In this document: positions 33,363 through 44,284 of the stretch, piece after piece
Numbering within the stretch: the first letter of the stretch is position 1
Layout: every line of letters starts with the position of its first letter
NCBI GenBank assembly: GCA_039654915.1
Contig: CM077597.1
Location: 92,134,001-92,198,000 of the forward strand
Length of the DNA: 64,000 nt
Direction of reading: 5' to 3'
Origin: Aquilaria yunnanensis
Lineage: Eukaryota; Streptophyta; Magnoliopsida; Malvales; Thymelaeaceae
Program-made: the position numbers and the translations under genes
Notes under the pieces: generated by a model
What the model was told of the DNA's origin: nothing
Database searches by the model: none
Seen by the model: only the letters and a program-made list of their open reading frames with translations

Positions 33363-33880
33363 TCATTCGTTTTAAATTAAACCGAATTAAGCTGTTTATT
33401 TGATTTTTTGTTTTGTATGTTAAGAAGCCAAATAGACTGAATTAACCTCTAAAATCAAACTCAAACTGAATTAAAATATTTTGATTTGGTTTGAATCGAT
33501 TCGGTTCAAACAGAATTAACAAAAAAAAAATTGGAGTGGGATTCTATGAGAGAAGGAATAAGAAAGAGGCATTGTTTTTTCTTCCAAATTTGATTTAATA
33601 TATATGACAATAAAGAAAACAAGAATCCAAGCTAATTTAGGTTAATTTGTAGATTTATTATCTATGAAAAAATTGAAAAAAATCTAATAACAAAAGTTTT
33701 GGTTAATTCGGCTACTGAATTAACCAATATTCAAAACTAAAACCGAACCGAAACCAAAATTTTTATTATTGGGTTTCAACTGCAACAAAACCAAAATTTC
33801 AAATTATTTTAATTTTTGTATTTTTCAGTTTGAACCGAATAGTTTGAGAACTGAGATGGAAAGAGAATTTAGTTTACCAT
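33363..33880. repeat. Second hAT-like repeat (GGTTCAAAC / CCGAACCGAAACC words)
   Basis: Sub-terminal words GATTCGGTTCAAAC on one side and AACCGAACCGAAACC on the other, in AT-rich DNA, suggest another hAT derivative. Ends and target duplication were not resolved. Confidence 0.4.
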
Positions 33881-33884
33881 AAAT

Positions 33885-34752
33885 TGCACAATTAACCCCC
33901 TAAACTAGCCATGTTGTATCACTTTTCCATTTTTATCCCTTAATAAATATATGTTGCCAATCGGTCCTCATGGTATGACTTTGTAGCTTCATTGACCTCA
34001 CTTCCGGAGCTGGTCTTAAGCCTTTGAGTATTATTTTAACTTCAACAATGGTAATGTTGAATGGTTGGCTGATATTCTAAGAATGTCTTTTCATAAATAT
34101 GATCGTCTGATGGCTCATACCAATATCTTGAAAATTCATAGCTGATTTGGTCACAATGGTGGTGAGCTCATTAAATAACATCACCATTTGTGTCCTCCTT
34201 ATACATCATTCATCATTTTAGAAAGAACCTTATATGCCAAAGTGGCCCATTTTGGCTGTTGGGATCTATGTGCTTCACATCTTCATTCCACCAGCACATT
34301 ATGAGGTGAAAGACCAGAAGAATGAAATGGTTGCTAGATGAGTGGTTCTACATATAGTGAAAATTGTGTATTAAAACCTTACAAACCCCTAAATGACATA
34401 ATTTGATTGACAGCTTAAAAAGTAATCAAAACTGGTTAACCTTTTACATCTAGTCAATTCCCGTAAAAAATGACTTTCTACATATTTTTGGTGCATGTAG
34501 TAAAATTCTTGCTTGAAACTCGAACACTATAGAGAAAGAAGAGTGAGATGGGGGGAAAAAACATATCCATATGTACACTTTCGAAGGGTGATAAGGAACT
34601 GTTTAGAATTTCATCCAATACATCATACATGTGAACAAATAAAAGATCAATGACGCTAGCAATCGTACTTTAGGATCAATTTGCAATGAGCTTTTGTTTG
34701 AGGATCATACCGCTACAACATGATTAGTTAAGGGACCAATCGAGCATAACAC
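33885..34752. mobile_element. Possible inverted-repeat element
   Basis: Left AATTAACCCCCTAAACTAGC plus CATGTTGTA compares with complement of the right end GATTGGTCCCTTAACTAATC plus CATGTTGTA. The match is imperfect and covers about 40 bases. The interior has no recognised gene. Confidence 0.45.
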
Positions 34753-35580
34753 ATACATGTACATTTGCTCTTTTTTTTATTGATATTTACATACTTTTTT
34801 CCAATAATGGTGATACTTCAACTTTGGACTTGAATTATAGTGTCGAGCTAAGCCCAATCCAGGTCTTGTTTCAGGCAACTTACGCATAGGAGAGAAACTA
34901 TGAGTGAATGATTTGCTAAAACCGTTTATTAAAAGATATTGTAATAAAAAACTTATTCTATAAAGAAGAATTGAATTAACATAAATAAAATCAATTTAAT
35001 TTTTATCTTTTATTTATACATGAATTTGATAAATTTAAATGTTAATAATTTATTTGGATATTTAAAGTATAATCTCTTCAAGAAATATTTATACACATAA
35101 TACATGGACAATATAAAAGAAAAAAAATAATATCATCCCACACAATTATTTTCATGATAATATTACATAAATACATGCAAACCAAAGTCAAGAACCCAAC
35201 ATTATTTTCATTGACATTAAAATACATACTCTTGTTATCATTAGCCTAGTTTAGCATCCCGGTTACAAACTTCAAAACTTTGTTTGCTTATGCTCGAATT
35301 GTGATAATATTGTTTAGCTAATATGAGCAAAAACTATTTTAGAAAACTTTGTTTGACATTCTATTTATATTTTTCTATTTAATAGATTAGTAATATAAAC
35401 CACTAGTTGAAAAGAGAAATAGAGATTGGATGTTATTATTAAAATTTTATCCATACTAATGACCTTTCTTTCAAACAACAAAATGTGTAAGAAATATCAA
35501 GTTATTATGAGCTTATTTTAATAATTATTTTCTAATTCTTTAAACATAGTAATAGATTTTTTAAGTAGAAAATAGCTTTA
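34753..35580. other. AT-rich intergenic DNA upstream of the LINE relic
   Basis: About 830 bases; no gene recognised. It may include decayed 5-prime parts of the LINE. Confidence 0.35.
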
Positions 35581-37311
35581 GTACATGGAAGCACTATGAA
35601 GTGGTTATCTCCTTCTACTGGTATTCACCAAGGGATCTACTTTATCTGCATCTTTTCATCTTGTGTACAGAGAACTTTTCTAGTTTTTTTTGTTATAGTT
35701 ACAAAGAGTAAGACTCTTTCTAGCCTTTTGGGCAAGTAGAATTGGCCCCTCGATCAGCTATTTATTCTTTGTCGATGATTGTCTAATATTTTTAAGGCCA
35801 ACCAAAGAAACAATCCAAACCTTACAGCAAATGCTACAACTTTACTCAATAGACATGGGCCGAGAAGTTAATTTTTTAAAATCTGAATAGATGTTCAAGA
35901 TGTTCAGTTGTAATGTTCCTCAGGTTATTCAACAATAATTCATTCAAGTTCTTCATTTCTAGATCAATAACGGTATTCTCAATTACTTGGGTGTTCTTTT
36001 TGCTTAAAATATGTCCAAAACATCTCCATTCAAAATTTTGGTGGACAAAATCAAATCACAGCTAGAGAATTTAAAATGGAAGCTTTTAAATAATGATGGC
36101 ATATTAACCCTAATTCAATCCACTTTAATATATATGATAGTCTACATAATGTCATTATTTAAAGTTCCAATTACATTATCAAGTTCAATATCAAATAGCT
36201 ATGTTTGATTTTGGTGGTCTGTATATCATAGTACAAAGGGTTTACATCTAAAGTAGACAACTGTGTCGAAAGATAATTGGGTTCCAAATATGGCCTCTGG
36301 TCAGGTGAGAGCTATTAATCTAGTTTTTAACACACATTTATAGCTAAGGGTTAGGTTTTTGATCTATCATCTAACATTAATTATGGTTGGAATAATTTGT
36401 TCCTTTACCATCTTTCTCCTCATTTTGTTGTGCAGAAAATATTGGCCTTTTCACCCCAGTATATTGATCAAGGTCTTGATATTATTCATTGCGCTGATCA
36501 TACCTCAAAAAAATATTATACTAAACAATGCTAACGGTTGCGAAATGTTAACGAATCAACCTATTTACTTCACTCAAAGGGCCAGAATGCAGACATATTT
36601 CCTAACCATATTTTTCACTAGCCTATGATATAGATATAGGGCTTTAACATTCCCTAAAAATTTAAAGTTTTTTATGGAAATGCTTAGTAAATGTTCTTTA
36701 TACTGCTGCCAATCTCACCAAACACGAGGGCTTTATGAGCTCATTTTGTACAAGACGCTCTCATTCCAATGAATCAGTCCTACACCTGTCTTGGGAGTAT
36801 CCAAGCTAAGCAGAAGTATGGGGACTTCTGTGTCAACTTGTTATATCAAGGTTTCAATTTCGTGGAGGAGTGGTTATATTCTATTTTAGTAGCCAAGGTA
36901 AATGGTAGTAGGATTGGTTTTTTTTCCTAGTCTCTACTTTCTAATCTATATGGTTGAAGAGAAATAAGTGTATCTTCCATAATACATCATTTATTTCTTA
37001 ATCAATCATAACCAGATAAGATGTTCTTTTTCAGCAACTCGATGTGTTTGGAGACTACCTCTCATGCTATGCTAGATTTATGTCCAATCCTCCTAATTTT
37101 CTACATTATTCTTGGGGTACTAAGAAGTTTATTACACCTCCAATAATCCTAAAATTATTATTGCTGATGGAGCATGGTGAAAACTTCAAGTCTCAAAGCT
37201 ACGGCTTGGCTATAGAATAGTTTTAATGCCTCTTCTTAAGTTTAGGGAGACATCTCTAGTAGTAGTGTTCTTTTATTTTTAAAAGCTGAAAATTGTTGCA
37301 ATTGTTATGAC
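35581..37311 (+). mobile_element. LINE reverse transcriptase and zf-RVT relic
   Basis: Several frames together spell the C-terminal half of a plant non-LTR reverse transcriptase. STGIHQG (near 35,620) is the QGD motif region. LFILCRRLSNIF (near 35,760) corresponds to the FADD active-site area, now ruined. IKSQLENLKWKLLNNDGILT and LIQSTLIYMIVYIMSLFKVP (36,050-36,180) match the thumb of plant LINEs. NVFTILLPISPNT then leads to a zinc-binding (zf-RVT) region near 36,700-36,880. Stops are frequent throughout. It is separate from the LINE ORF1 relics at 24-30 kb and may or may not be the same family. Confidence 0.78.
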
Positions 37312-38078
37312 CAGTGTTTTTAAAATCAAACCGCACTTTAAACCGTTAGTCTTCAGGTCAAGGTCTAACTGGTTCAACTAATTGAACCATCAATTCTTTC
37401 TCTCTCTCTTTTTTTTTTTTTACATTTGTATTGTATGAATACTGAGTGACATGACTAAAATGGAAGGAATATGACTAAAATGAAACTTTATATATTAAAA
37501 AAGGACTAAATTTATATTTACCTAAAATATTAAGTTACAAACCCTAATATAAATAGACTCTATTTTCCCTCTTTACATTCAGCTGTTTTCTTCCTCTCAT
37601 TCATCCTCTTATCTCTTTCACCTCTCTTTTTGTTTTCTTCTTTTTACTTCACATTTTCTTTCCCCATTCCCACTATCTCATTTTCTTTCCTCCTCCTCCC
37701 TTTTGTTACCTTTTTCTCTCATTTCTTTTTTCCTCTCTTGTTGCCTCTCTTTTTCGTCACCTTCTTTATTTCTTTTGGCTCTCATTTCTTTTATTTCTTG
37801 AGTCTTCTTTTTTTTTTCTTTGCCAAAAATTTTCTTTTTCTTTTCATCTTTTCTTTTCCCTTGTTTTCATTTTCCCCCTTCCTTTTGTACAATTCTTAAA
37901 TATTTTTTTAGGCAACCGGTTTGCTTCAGTTCGACGGTTCAACTGTTTTATATGATTTTCTCAGTTTTGACCTTTTTTTTATCAAATACTAAATAAGTCG
38001 ATAACCGGACTGGTGAAGTGACCAGTTCACAGTTGAACTAGTCGAACCATCCAGTTCGGTCCGGTTTTAACAACTATG
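37312..38078. mobile_element. hAT-like element (767 bp) inserted in the LINE relic
   Basis: The left end CAGTGTTTTTAAAATCAAAC and the complement of the right end CATAGTTGTTAAAACCGGAC are imperfect inverted repeats. Flanks GTTATGAC and GTTGTAGT agree at 5 of 8 bases, a possible decayed 8-bp duplication. The interior has a strong CT-rich stretch at 37,560-37,890 (source of a spurious Phe/Ser-rich frame) and AACCGG/CCGGTT words near both ends. Confidence 0.65.
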
Positions 38079-38300
38079 GTTGTAGTAGTATAAACAACTA
38101 TTTGTCTGTCATTCTTTTTGTCACTACTCTAACTTATTATTCCTAGGTTCTAGATGTTTTATGAGGTGATCAAGACACCAGTCTGCATTTGGTAAGTTTG
38201 GCTTGTCAAACTACTGATTGACATAAAGAACTTGGATCATTACTCAGAAGTTATAGTGCCTTGGCAGCATATTTCTTCAACCCATGATGTTGCTCCATCT
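38079..38300 (+). mobile_element. LINE C-terminal (RNase H-like) relic after the insertion
   Basis: LEVLRGDQDTSLHLVSLACQ (near 38,150) and KELGSLLRSYSALAAYFFN (near 38,225) resemble the end of plant LINE RNase H domains, continuing the relic at 35.6-37.3 kb. Very decayed. Confidence 0.5.
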
Positions 38301-39927
38301 TTTTTCTTTAGTACTTACTATTTTATATTTGATTTTGAGTATAAGAAAATACAATGTTTTAATGCTTTAGTCTATAATTTAATATAACATGGTCAAAAGT
38401 AATGTTTCATTCTAATTGCCAAAAGAAGAGTTTTTTTTTATTTCCCTTTCTTTCTAGTACATTTATGGGGGAGTAGGAGGGGTAATTGAATCTGGCATGG
38501 GCGGAGGAAGGCCAAAGCCTCATCAAACTTTGCCAAATGTCTAGTTCTCAAATGAGATTTTTTATCTTAAAAAGAAAAAATGAACTCATAAATAAACCCA
38601 TCATTTTATGATTTTTGTTTTGGCTCAAATAAATTACTAATGTTATCAAGAATATGCCATTGAAATAATTGTTAAAGTGCTCATCATTCTTTATTTTAAT
38701 TTCACAATGATTGACACTTTAAATTTAGAGAAATCCAAATAAGCTATACCTGTCACTCTCAAAGCCCTAATTGTGCACCTATCTTTCTCTAGCCCACTTT
38801 TTTGCCTTCTCTCTTCCACTGTTACTTGCAACGAACCAATGATTTTGATGGCTAATGGCCATATAGACTACCACAACAAGTTAATATAGTGCAAAATAAG
38901 ATCTTCAACTCTTTTTTTCCTCATTCCCTTTCTATATATCATGTTATAATTTGTCATAAGCTTTTTGTTGATGTAAATCTAGGCTGAAGGCTAAAGATCA
39001 AGGTTTTGATTAAATGATAGACGAAATGATGAATTTATGGAATTGGGGGGGTGAAAGACAACTATCAGATCATTTAATAGGTGGTTGGCATTTTTTTACT
39101 TTATTTTTGTACTTAGTTTGTTAGTTTTTGTTAGTCCAAACTTATGTTTGGTATAAGCTTGACTTTTGTCCCCATTTTATGTTGTGGTTTGATTGTATTT
39201 TATGATGTTTGTCACAGAAAACATTATGTTCCTAAGTTTAGGATGTTTCTCCATAGTTTGGTATGCTTATCATAATTATTCTTATAAATTTTCTACTTTG
39301 GATATAATATTGTGGAGACATTGTTAACAACATAACTAACTAAGAGCTATTTCTCTCTACAAATCTTTAATAATGTTATTTCAGTTGTAGATATCATATG
39401 ACTTATAATTAATGGAGAAATATCTATTTAAAAAAAAAAAAAGTTGTACCCTTACTGGCCTAAATCACTTTGAGTTTTATTGTTACCGCTGCTCATTGAT
39501 ATTCACCAGTGAAGATAGTTTAACTCATCATCCATCTTGATTGTGTCCTTGTTGCTCAAATTGAATTCAATTATACAAGAAAACTAAGGAGGATAGTGTA
39601 TTCTTGCCTTGAATGATGATGCTTAGCCATGTTTGTTAACATCATCCATTATCTTATTATTTTTATCACTTAATTACCTACTAATTAATTCAACATTCTA
39701 TCAACAAATGAATGAACCTGCTTACATCCACACCCACATCAAATTCTCGGTGTGCCGCCACCTAATGCCTCCAAAATATCTCCCAAACATGCACCAAAAG
39801 GTTTGGTCGGACATAAGCTGAGCCATCCGCCGCCATGAACACCATATCCATGTAAAACACATTTCCGGTTTCAAATGGAATTGCTAATTCACTCATTTCA
39901 CTAATTACCCCTCAAATGTGAAGCTCC
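38301..39927. other. Intergenic DNA, no gene recognised
   Basis: About 1.6 kb of mostly AT-rich DNA. A 62-codon plus-strand frame at 39,633-39,821 shows no domain. Nothing further was supported. Confidence 0.35.
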
Positions 39928-40030
39928 AACACATACTCACCCCTTATTTCTGATCTTGACTCGACTTTTGCTCGAAGGAAAATGTTAAACTTTATATTAT
40001 GGTAAAGCTCTCCAATTATGTTCATTTAGT
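39928..40030. repeat. Second copy of the ~105-bp dispersed repeat
   Basis: Matches 33,255-33,362 in order with few changes. Here the hAT-like interior to its left is absent. Confidence 0.85.
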
Positions 40031-41556
40031 TAAATTTGGGTTTGATGCTATAGACAAATATGCAATTGCTTTCGTGTGAACCGCATTCGTCCGGATCACA
40101 AATGTAAACACACCCACACCACAGTGACCACAGCAACACCAGGCCGTGCGTCTACTTGCTTAGCCAATTTGCCATGCCTGGGCTTTATTATTTATTTTAA
40201 CTATGGAATGAAAATGTATTTTTGGTTCTTGTCGGCAAATGTGCAATTACTTTTCCTGTCAGAGGGTTAGGTTGATGAAATTACTAGTGAGTCTAATTGT
40301 TTCCAGCAAGGGTAGGTGACAAGGACAAAGAAAACAGGTTACTGTCAAGAGAATACAATTGAGAGATGGGAACGCCGGGTGGGAATTGGCCGATTGAAAG
40401 ACGTAAAGAAGACGGGTAAAATTCAGTTGTGTATCCTAACCTTTTTGCGTTATTCATACCACTTAAGCTAAATTTGTCCTGCAATTTGAAAATAAATGTG
40501 GTTTAGTTTCATTTCGTGTATGTATATATAATCAATTAATCCATTTTCCACATCAATCCCATTTGAAAGAACTAATTACTTATTTTCATTGAACACAGTT
40601 GATAATTTGAATTTCATTATTAATGCGCTTGGATAAAACATTACTAATTACCATCACATAGATTGAGGTTCTTGTGTGTACCATATAGCTAGGTGAAGCA
40701 AGAAGACAAGATGAGGACGGTGAATGGTGTCTGATATGCCAAAGGACACAACTGAATCTTAGCCAGTTTGTTTCAGATTAACAAGGTCCAATTAACGTAT
40801 TTTAACATTTGGATTAGATCATACCCATAACCCGATATAGAAAAAAAACCAAATCATCTCTAACCAATCCAATCTGCTTTTGCCTTTGACTCAGTTGGCA
40901 AATCCAAATGAATTTTTCCGCTCTTGCAATTGAAGGAACAACAAACCCAGATTGCTCTTATAATTAACCATGTCATGATCTTTGCCTTTTCTGAAAAGTA
41001 AAAGTTTCAAATTTGACAGAATCGTTAAGAGTTTCTACTGATGAAGGAGATGGGTCTTAAGGGATTCAAAAGCAGAGGAAGATGAAAGCTAGGCATCGGG
41101 GTTGTGGGTCTGTGATTTTTCATTTGTCCCGAACAAAGACTTGGTAGGGGAGCTTTGTGGACATGATGAAGAAGGATCAGAAGATGGTTGTTGATGACAT
41201 GAAGGACGAGTTGAAACAAGCTTGTATTTAGGGGCATAGTACAGAGAAGGGAAGATGAAGAAGATGGGGTGGTCTGACAGTGACTCGATGGTGTCCAATC
41301 CAATCGGTTTGATCAATGCTCGTTAGAGATCATAGGATTTGGATTAAGTTGGGAGGCTGCCAGTAGTGAAGCAAGGCGGCGATGGTCAATGGTCGATAGT
41401 CGACGGGCTAACATCAGAGACGCATGAATGGCACAGTTCTTAATTTCGTATAATTTTAGGGCCAAATACAATCACTTAAAAACCAGGTCCATTTTAATAA
41501 TTTCAAAAACGTGTTAACAAATCTGATTTAAGCGAAAACGAACAGGCACTTTATGC
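40031..41556. other. Intergenic DNA, possible decayed coding sequence near 41.0-41.3 kb
   Basis: No gene is supported. Overlapping minus-strand frames at 41,025-41,316 are Ser/Pro/His-rich and match nothing I recognise. Confidence 0.35.
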
Positions 41557-41695
41557 CAGTTCGTTTTAGTTTAACCCAAGTTAGTTAACACGTTTTTTGG
41601 GCTTGGGTTCAATACGTTCAATTTTGGTTCCCTTTTTGCCCCTTTTCAAAATTCTGCAGCACCCATACCCATTCCACTTCTGATCTCCAATTCTC

Positions 41696-42265
41696 CACCG
41701 CTTCGCACGAGACACCGTCCTTTGCCTCTCCAAAGACATTGCCGATAACAACAAGGGCACTTGCATCCTTGTGGTCTGTGCTGACCTCACTGTCGTGACC
41801 TTCCGCAGCCCGTCTGAAATGCACCCTGACTCTCATCAGCCAAGCCCTCTTCGCCAATGGAGCCGCAGCGCTCATTGTCGACACCGATCCTAACATCAAG
41901 ATCGAGCGTCCCCTGTTCCAACTTGTTTGGACGGCGAAGACGATCGTCTCCGATTCCAAAGGGTCCATTGACAGGTACTTGCGCGAAGTGGGTCTTGATC
42001 TGAAATCGTTGCAACCGAGCCTCCGTAATCCGACCCAGAGATGCCAAGTTGGATGTTTGGAAGCTCATCGCCATTAGATGAAACAAAACTCCGGTTATGA
42101 GCTCTCCGTCAATTGGACGGTGAAGACGATCATCCCTGATTTCGAAGGGTCCATCAATGGGCACTTGTGCGAAGCGGGTCTTGATCTGAAATCGCTGCGG
42201 CCGAGCCTCCGTAATCTGATCCAGAGATGCCGAGTTGGATGTTTGGAAGTTCGTCGCCGTTAGAC
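41696..42265 (+). pseudogene. Type III polyketide synthase (chalcone-synthase-like) fragment with internal duplication
   Basis: From 41,696 one frame reads [40 protein letters not shown]. Chalcone synthase-family enzymes (condensation of CoA starters with malonyl-CoA) have a Cys-Phe-Ala-Gly-Gly active-site block here; this copy has Arg (CGC) where the catalytic Cys (TGC) belongs. A frame shift near 41,830 is followed by [32 protein letters not shown] and [15 protein letters not shown], all typical of the family. A 186-bp second copy of the last part follows from 42,117 (TVKTIIPDFEGSINGHLCEA). About 100 codons of a 390-codon enzyme remain; the N- and C-terminal parts, including the catalytic His and Asn, are missing. 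Certain as to family, non-functional. Confidence 0.9.
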
Positions 42266-42302
42266 GGAACAAAACTCTGTTTATGAGCTCTCCATCAACT
42301 GA
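41931..42302 (+). repeat. 186-bp tandem duplication inside the polyketide synthase fragment
   Basis: ACGGCGAAGACGATC at 41,931 recurs as ACGGTGAAGACGATC at 42,117, and the following about 180 bases align with about 10 percent change (shared GGTCTTGATCTGAAATCG and CCGAGCCTCCGTAAT). 186 is a multiple of three. Confidence 0.92.
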
Positions 42303-42530
42303 ATTGTATGCACTGAAGAGAGACAAGTAAAATATGTGAAATTGGGGGGGCAAATAAGTGAATAAATAGTGAATTCTACAATCAGTCAAAATGAATAGGC
42401 TCTTTAACGTGTTAACTTCCTCAAGTTAACATAAAATGAACTGCTGTAATTTGTCGGGATTTGATGGAGAGATTTTATCTGCCGGCTGTCCAGATTGTTT
42501 ATTTAACATAAAACCGTGCTGACACACCTA

Positions 42531-43603
42531 CCGGAGAGATAGAGGAGCACAGTTTGAGTCTGTCAGACTCACATGGATGGAGTGAATGGAGGGAGGGAGA
42601 GCCAGAGAGTTATTTACTGCAAAAGTCTCGGGTAGGAGGGTTATTTTCTACGGTGAGGCTGAATTACAAACATTTTGGATTTGTACTAACTTACGAAGTA
42701 CTAAGTTTGACAGATAAATCTTATAAAATTGCTTACTCCCGTACAAATAATAAGAATGAGTAGTAAATACGCTAACATTTTACCTTTTACTGTCATTTTT
42801 ATGAAATCATTGACTTTCATAAAAATAATAATAAAGAGTAGTAAATACATAATCCTCTTAAGTTTTACTTTCATGCTTACAAGATTATGAACTTTCATAA
42901 AAATAACATAAGAAATAGTAAATACACAAATCTCCTAAGTTTTTTTTCTCTAATTTTTATAAATCTACGATCTTTCATAAAAAAAATATAAGAAACAGTA
43001 AATACACAAATCTTTTGAGTTTTACTCACATCTTATAAAATTACTCATTTCCATAAAATAATAGTAAAGAGAAGTAAAAGCAAAAACATTAATAACAAGT
43101 AATAAATACAGAACAACAGTTGAGTTTCACTCATCTTTTTATGAGATTAAATTGCCCATGTCCTTAAAAATTATAATAGGAGTAGTAAATACACAAAGTT
43201 TTATATTTGATTCACATTCTTATAAAATTACTTTATAATAAATTGTATATGCATAGACTTATTAGATTGTATTCATATTTTTGCATAGTTACTGACTTGT
43301 AAAAACTAATAATGAAGGATAGTAAAATCAGTTTGTTCCGTATAATGATTATATTTACTCTAATTACCACAACTTATTAAAACTAATATTTCATGTTCTG
43401 CAATAAGTAAAATACAATAAAGAGAAAAGTTCGTATAAACTATTGTCCCCTCTAAACCCGCTTTAGTGGATATTGCTCTTGGCTGCATGGAGAAGTCAGC
43501 CTCACGGTAGAAAGACCGCTCATACACCAGCCTTTTTGCAGTAAATATCTTTCTGACTCTCCCTCCCTCCATTCACGTGATTCTAACTCCTCGCTCTCTC
43601 CGG
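42531..43603. mobile_element. Foldback element with ~140-bp inverted arms and internal tandem repeats
   Basis: Left arm from CCGGAGAGA (42,531) through GTGAATGGAGGGAGGGAGAG, ATTTACTGCAAAA and CTACGGTGAGGCTGA (about 42,665). The complement of the right arm carries the same blocks from 43,603 back to about 43,480. Between the arms (42,740-43,290) are six or so degenerate units of about 80 bases. No coding. Its right end lies 160 bp upstream of the C2H2 ORF. Confidence 0.75.
42740..43290. repeat. Degenerate ~80-bp tandem array
   Basis: AGTAGTAAATACRC-type words recur near 42,755, 42,836, 42,914, 42,995, 43,098 and 43,182. Each is followed by an AGTTTTACT word and then a CTTTCATAAAAATAAT word. 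The array fills the centre of the foldback element. Confidence 0.75.
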
Positions 43604-43762
43604 CTCTCCTCGTTTCCCTAATGGTGTTAATTTTTCAACCCCACAGCAGAAGTGGTTTTGATTCTTACATGATTTTAGAAGACTTCTCTGCTATATGAAG
43701 ATGAGAAACTCAGTGCCTATTCACCGGCACAAATTTTACAGAAATCGATCTCCATCTCGATA

Positions 43763-44017
43763 ATGGATCTGAATATTAGATGCGTTCACTGCAGAAGGTT
43801 TTTCAGTAAGCCTAAAGCAATGGACGATCATAACAGAATCAAGCACCGGGATTTTACTGTTCAGTGCCCCTATTGTCGGAATGTGTTCAAATATACTGTC
43901 GATCTCTCTAACCACAATGATGAGCATCACGGAGGGGGAGGAGGAGGAGGAGGCCAGCAGGCCGGTGGCGGCGGAGGAGGCCAGCAGGTTGCCATCGGTG
44001 GAGCGGGCCAAGCTTGA
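43763..44017 (+). CDS. Small protein with two C2H2 zinc fingers and a Gly-rich tail
   Basis: 84 codons from ATG 43,763 to TGA. Finger 1: CVHCRRFFSKPKAMDDHNRI plus KH (CX2CX12HX4H). Finger 2: CPYCRNVFKYTVDLSNHNDE plus HH (same spacing to the last His). The tail is Gly/Gln-rich. The plant QALGGH motif is absent. It could bind nucleic acid or protein. The leader upstream is less AT-rich and an AATAAA word lies near 44,200, so expression is plausible. It could instead be a short surviving piece of a longer gene. Compact, free of stops, and unlike the transposon relics around it. Confidence 0.55.
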   Translation: MDLNIRCVHCRRFFSKPKAMDDHNRIKHRDFTVQCPYCRNVFKYTVDLSNHNDEHHGGGGGGGGQQAGGGGGGQQVAIGGAGQA

Positions 44018-44195
44018 GTTGGGTCTACTGTTACTGTCGCACATGTCTCTATTAACTCTATTAGGTTCAATTATATTGATTTTGTTTGTTTTATTTATGT
44101 TGGTATCTAAGTCAGGATTAATTTGTGCGTTTATATTTGATGTGTAACTTATGACAATCTAATCTAGGCTTGTAAGGAGACATGTGCTTTATTAT

Positions 44196-44206
44196 CATAA
44201 ATAAAA
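44196..44206 (+). terminator. Candidate polyadenylation signal of the small C2H2 ORF
   Basis: AATAAA occurs about 180 bases after the stop codon, in AT-rich DNA. Plausible position; no other support. Confidence 0.3.
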
Positions 44207-44284
44207 GCATTAACTTATGCATTTATATGTAATTTTCTCTATTTTATTTATTTTTTTCACTCCATCTTCTCTAGTTATTATCAA

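Larger units (their letters stand above)
41557..42443. mobile_element. Inverted-repeat element carrying a captured gene fragment (Pack-type)
   Basis: Left end CAGTTCGTTTTAGTTTAACC then AGTTAGTTAACACG; the complement of the right end reads CAGTTCATTTTATGTTAACT then AGGAAGTTAACACG. These imperfect 45-50 bp inverted repeats bound 887 bases whose centre is a polyketide synthase fragment. No transposase is present. This is the arrangement of Pack-MULE or similar gene-capturing elements; a target duplication could not be read. Confidence 0.6.

Noticed and set aside
36359..36628. Hydrophobic 89-codon ORF that could be a membrane protein
   Set aside because: It lies within the decayed LINE between thumb and zf-RVT regions and has no independent support.
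37630..37899. 89-codon Phe/Ser-rich ORF
   Set aside because: Produced by the CT-rich interior of a hAT-like element.
41618..42389. Minus-strand ORFs of 116 and 200 codons
   Set aside because: They are shadows of the plus-strand polyketide synthase fragment and its duplication, whose family motifs are only on the plus strand.
43736..44044. Minus-strand 102-codon ORF opposite the C2H2 ORF
   Set aside because: The plus frame has two regular zinc fingers; the minus frame is its shadow with Ser runs from Gly codons.
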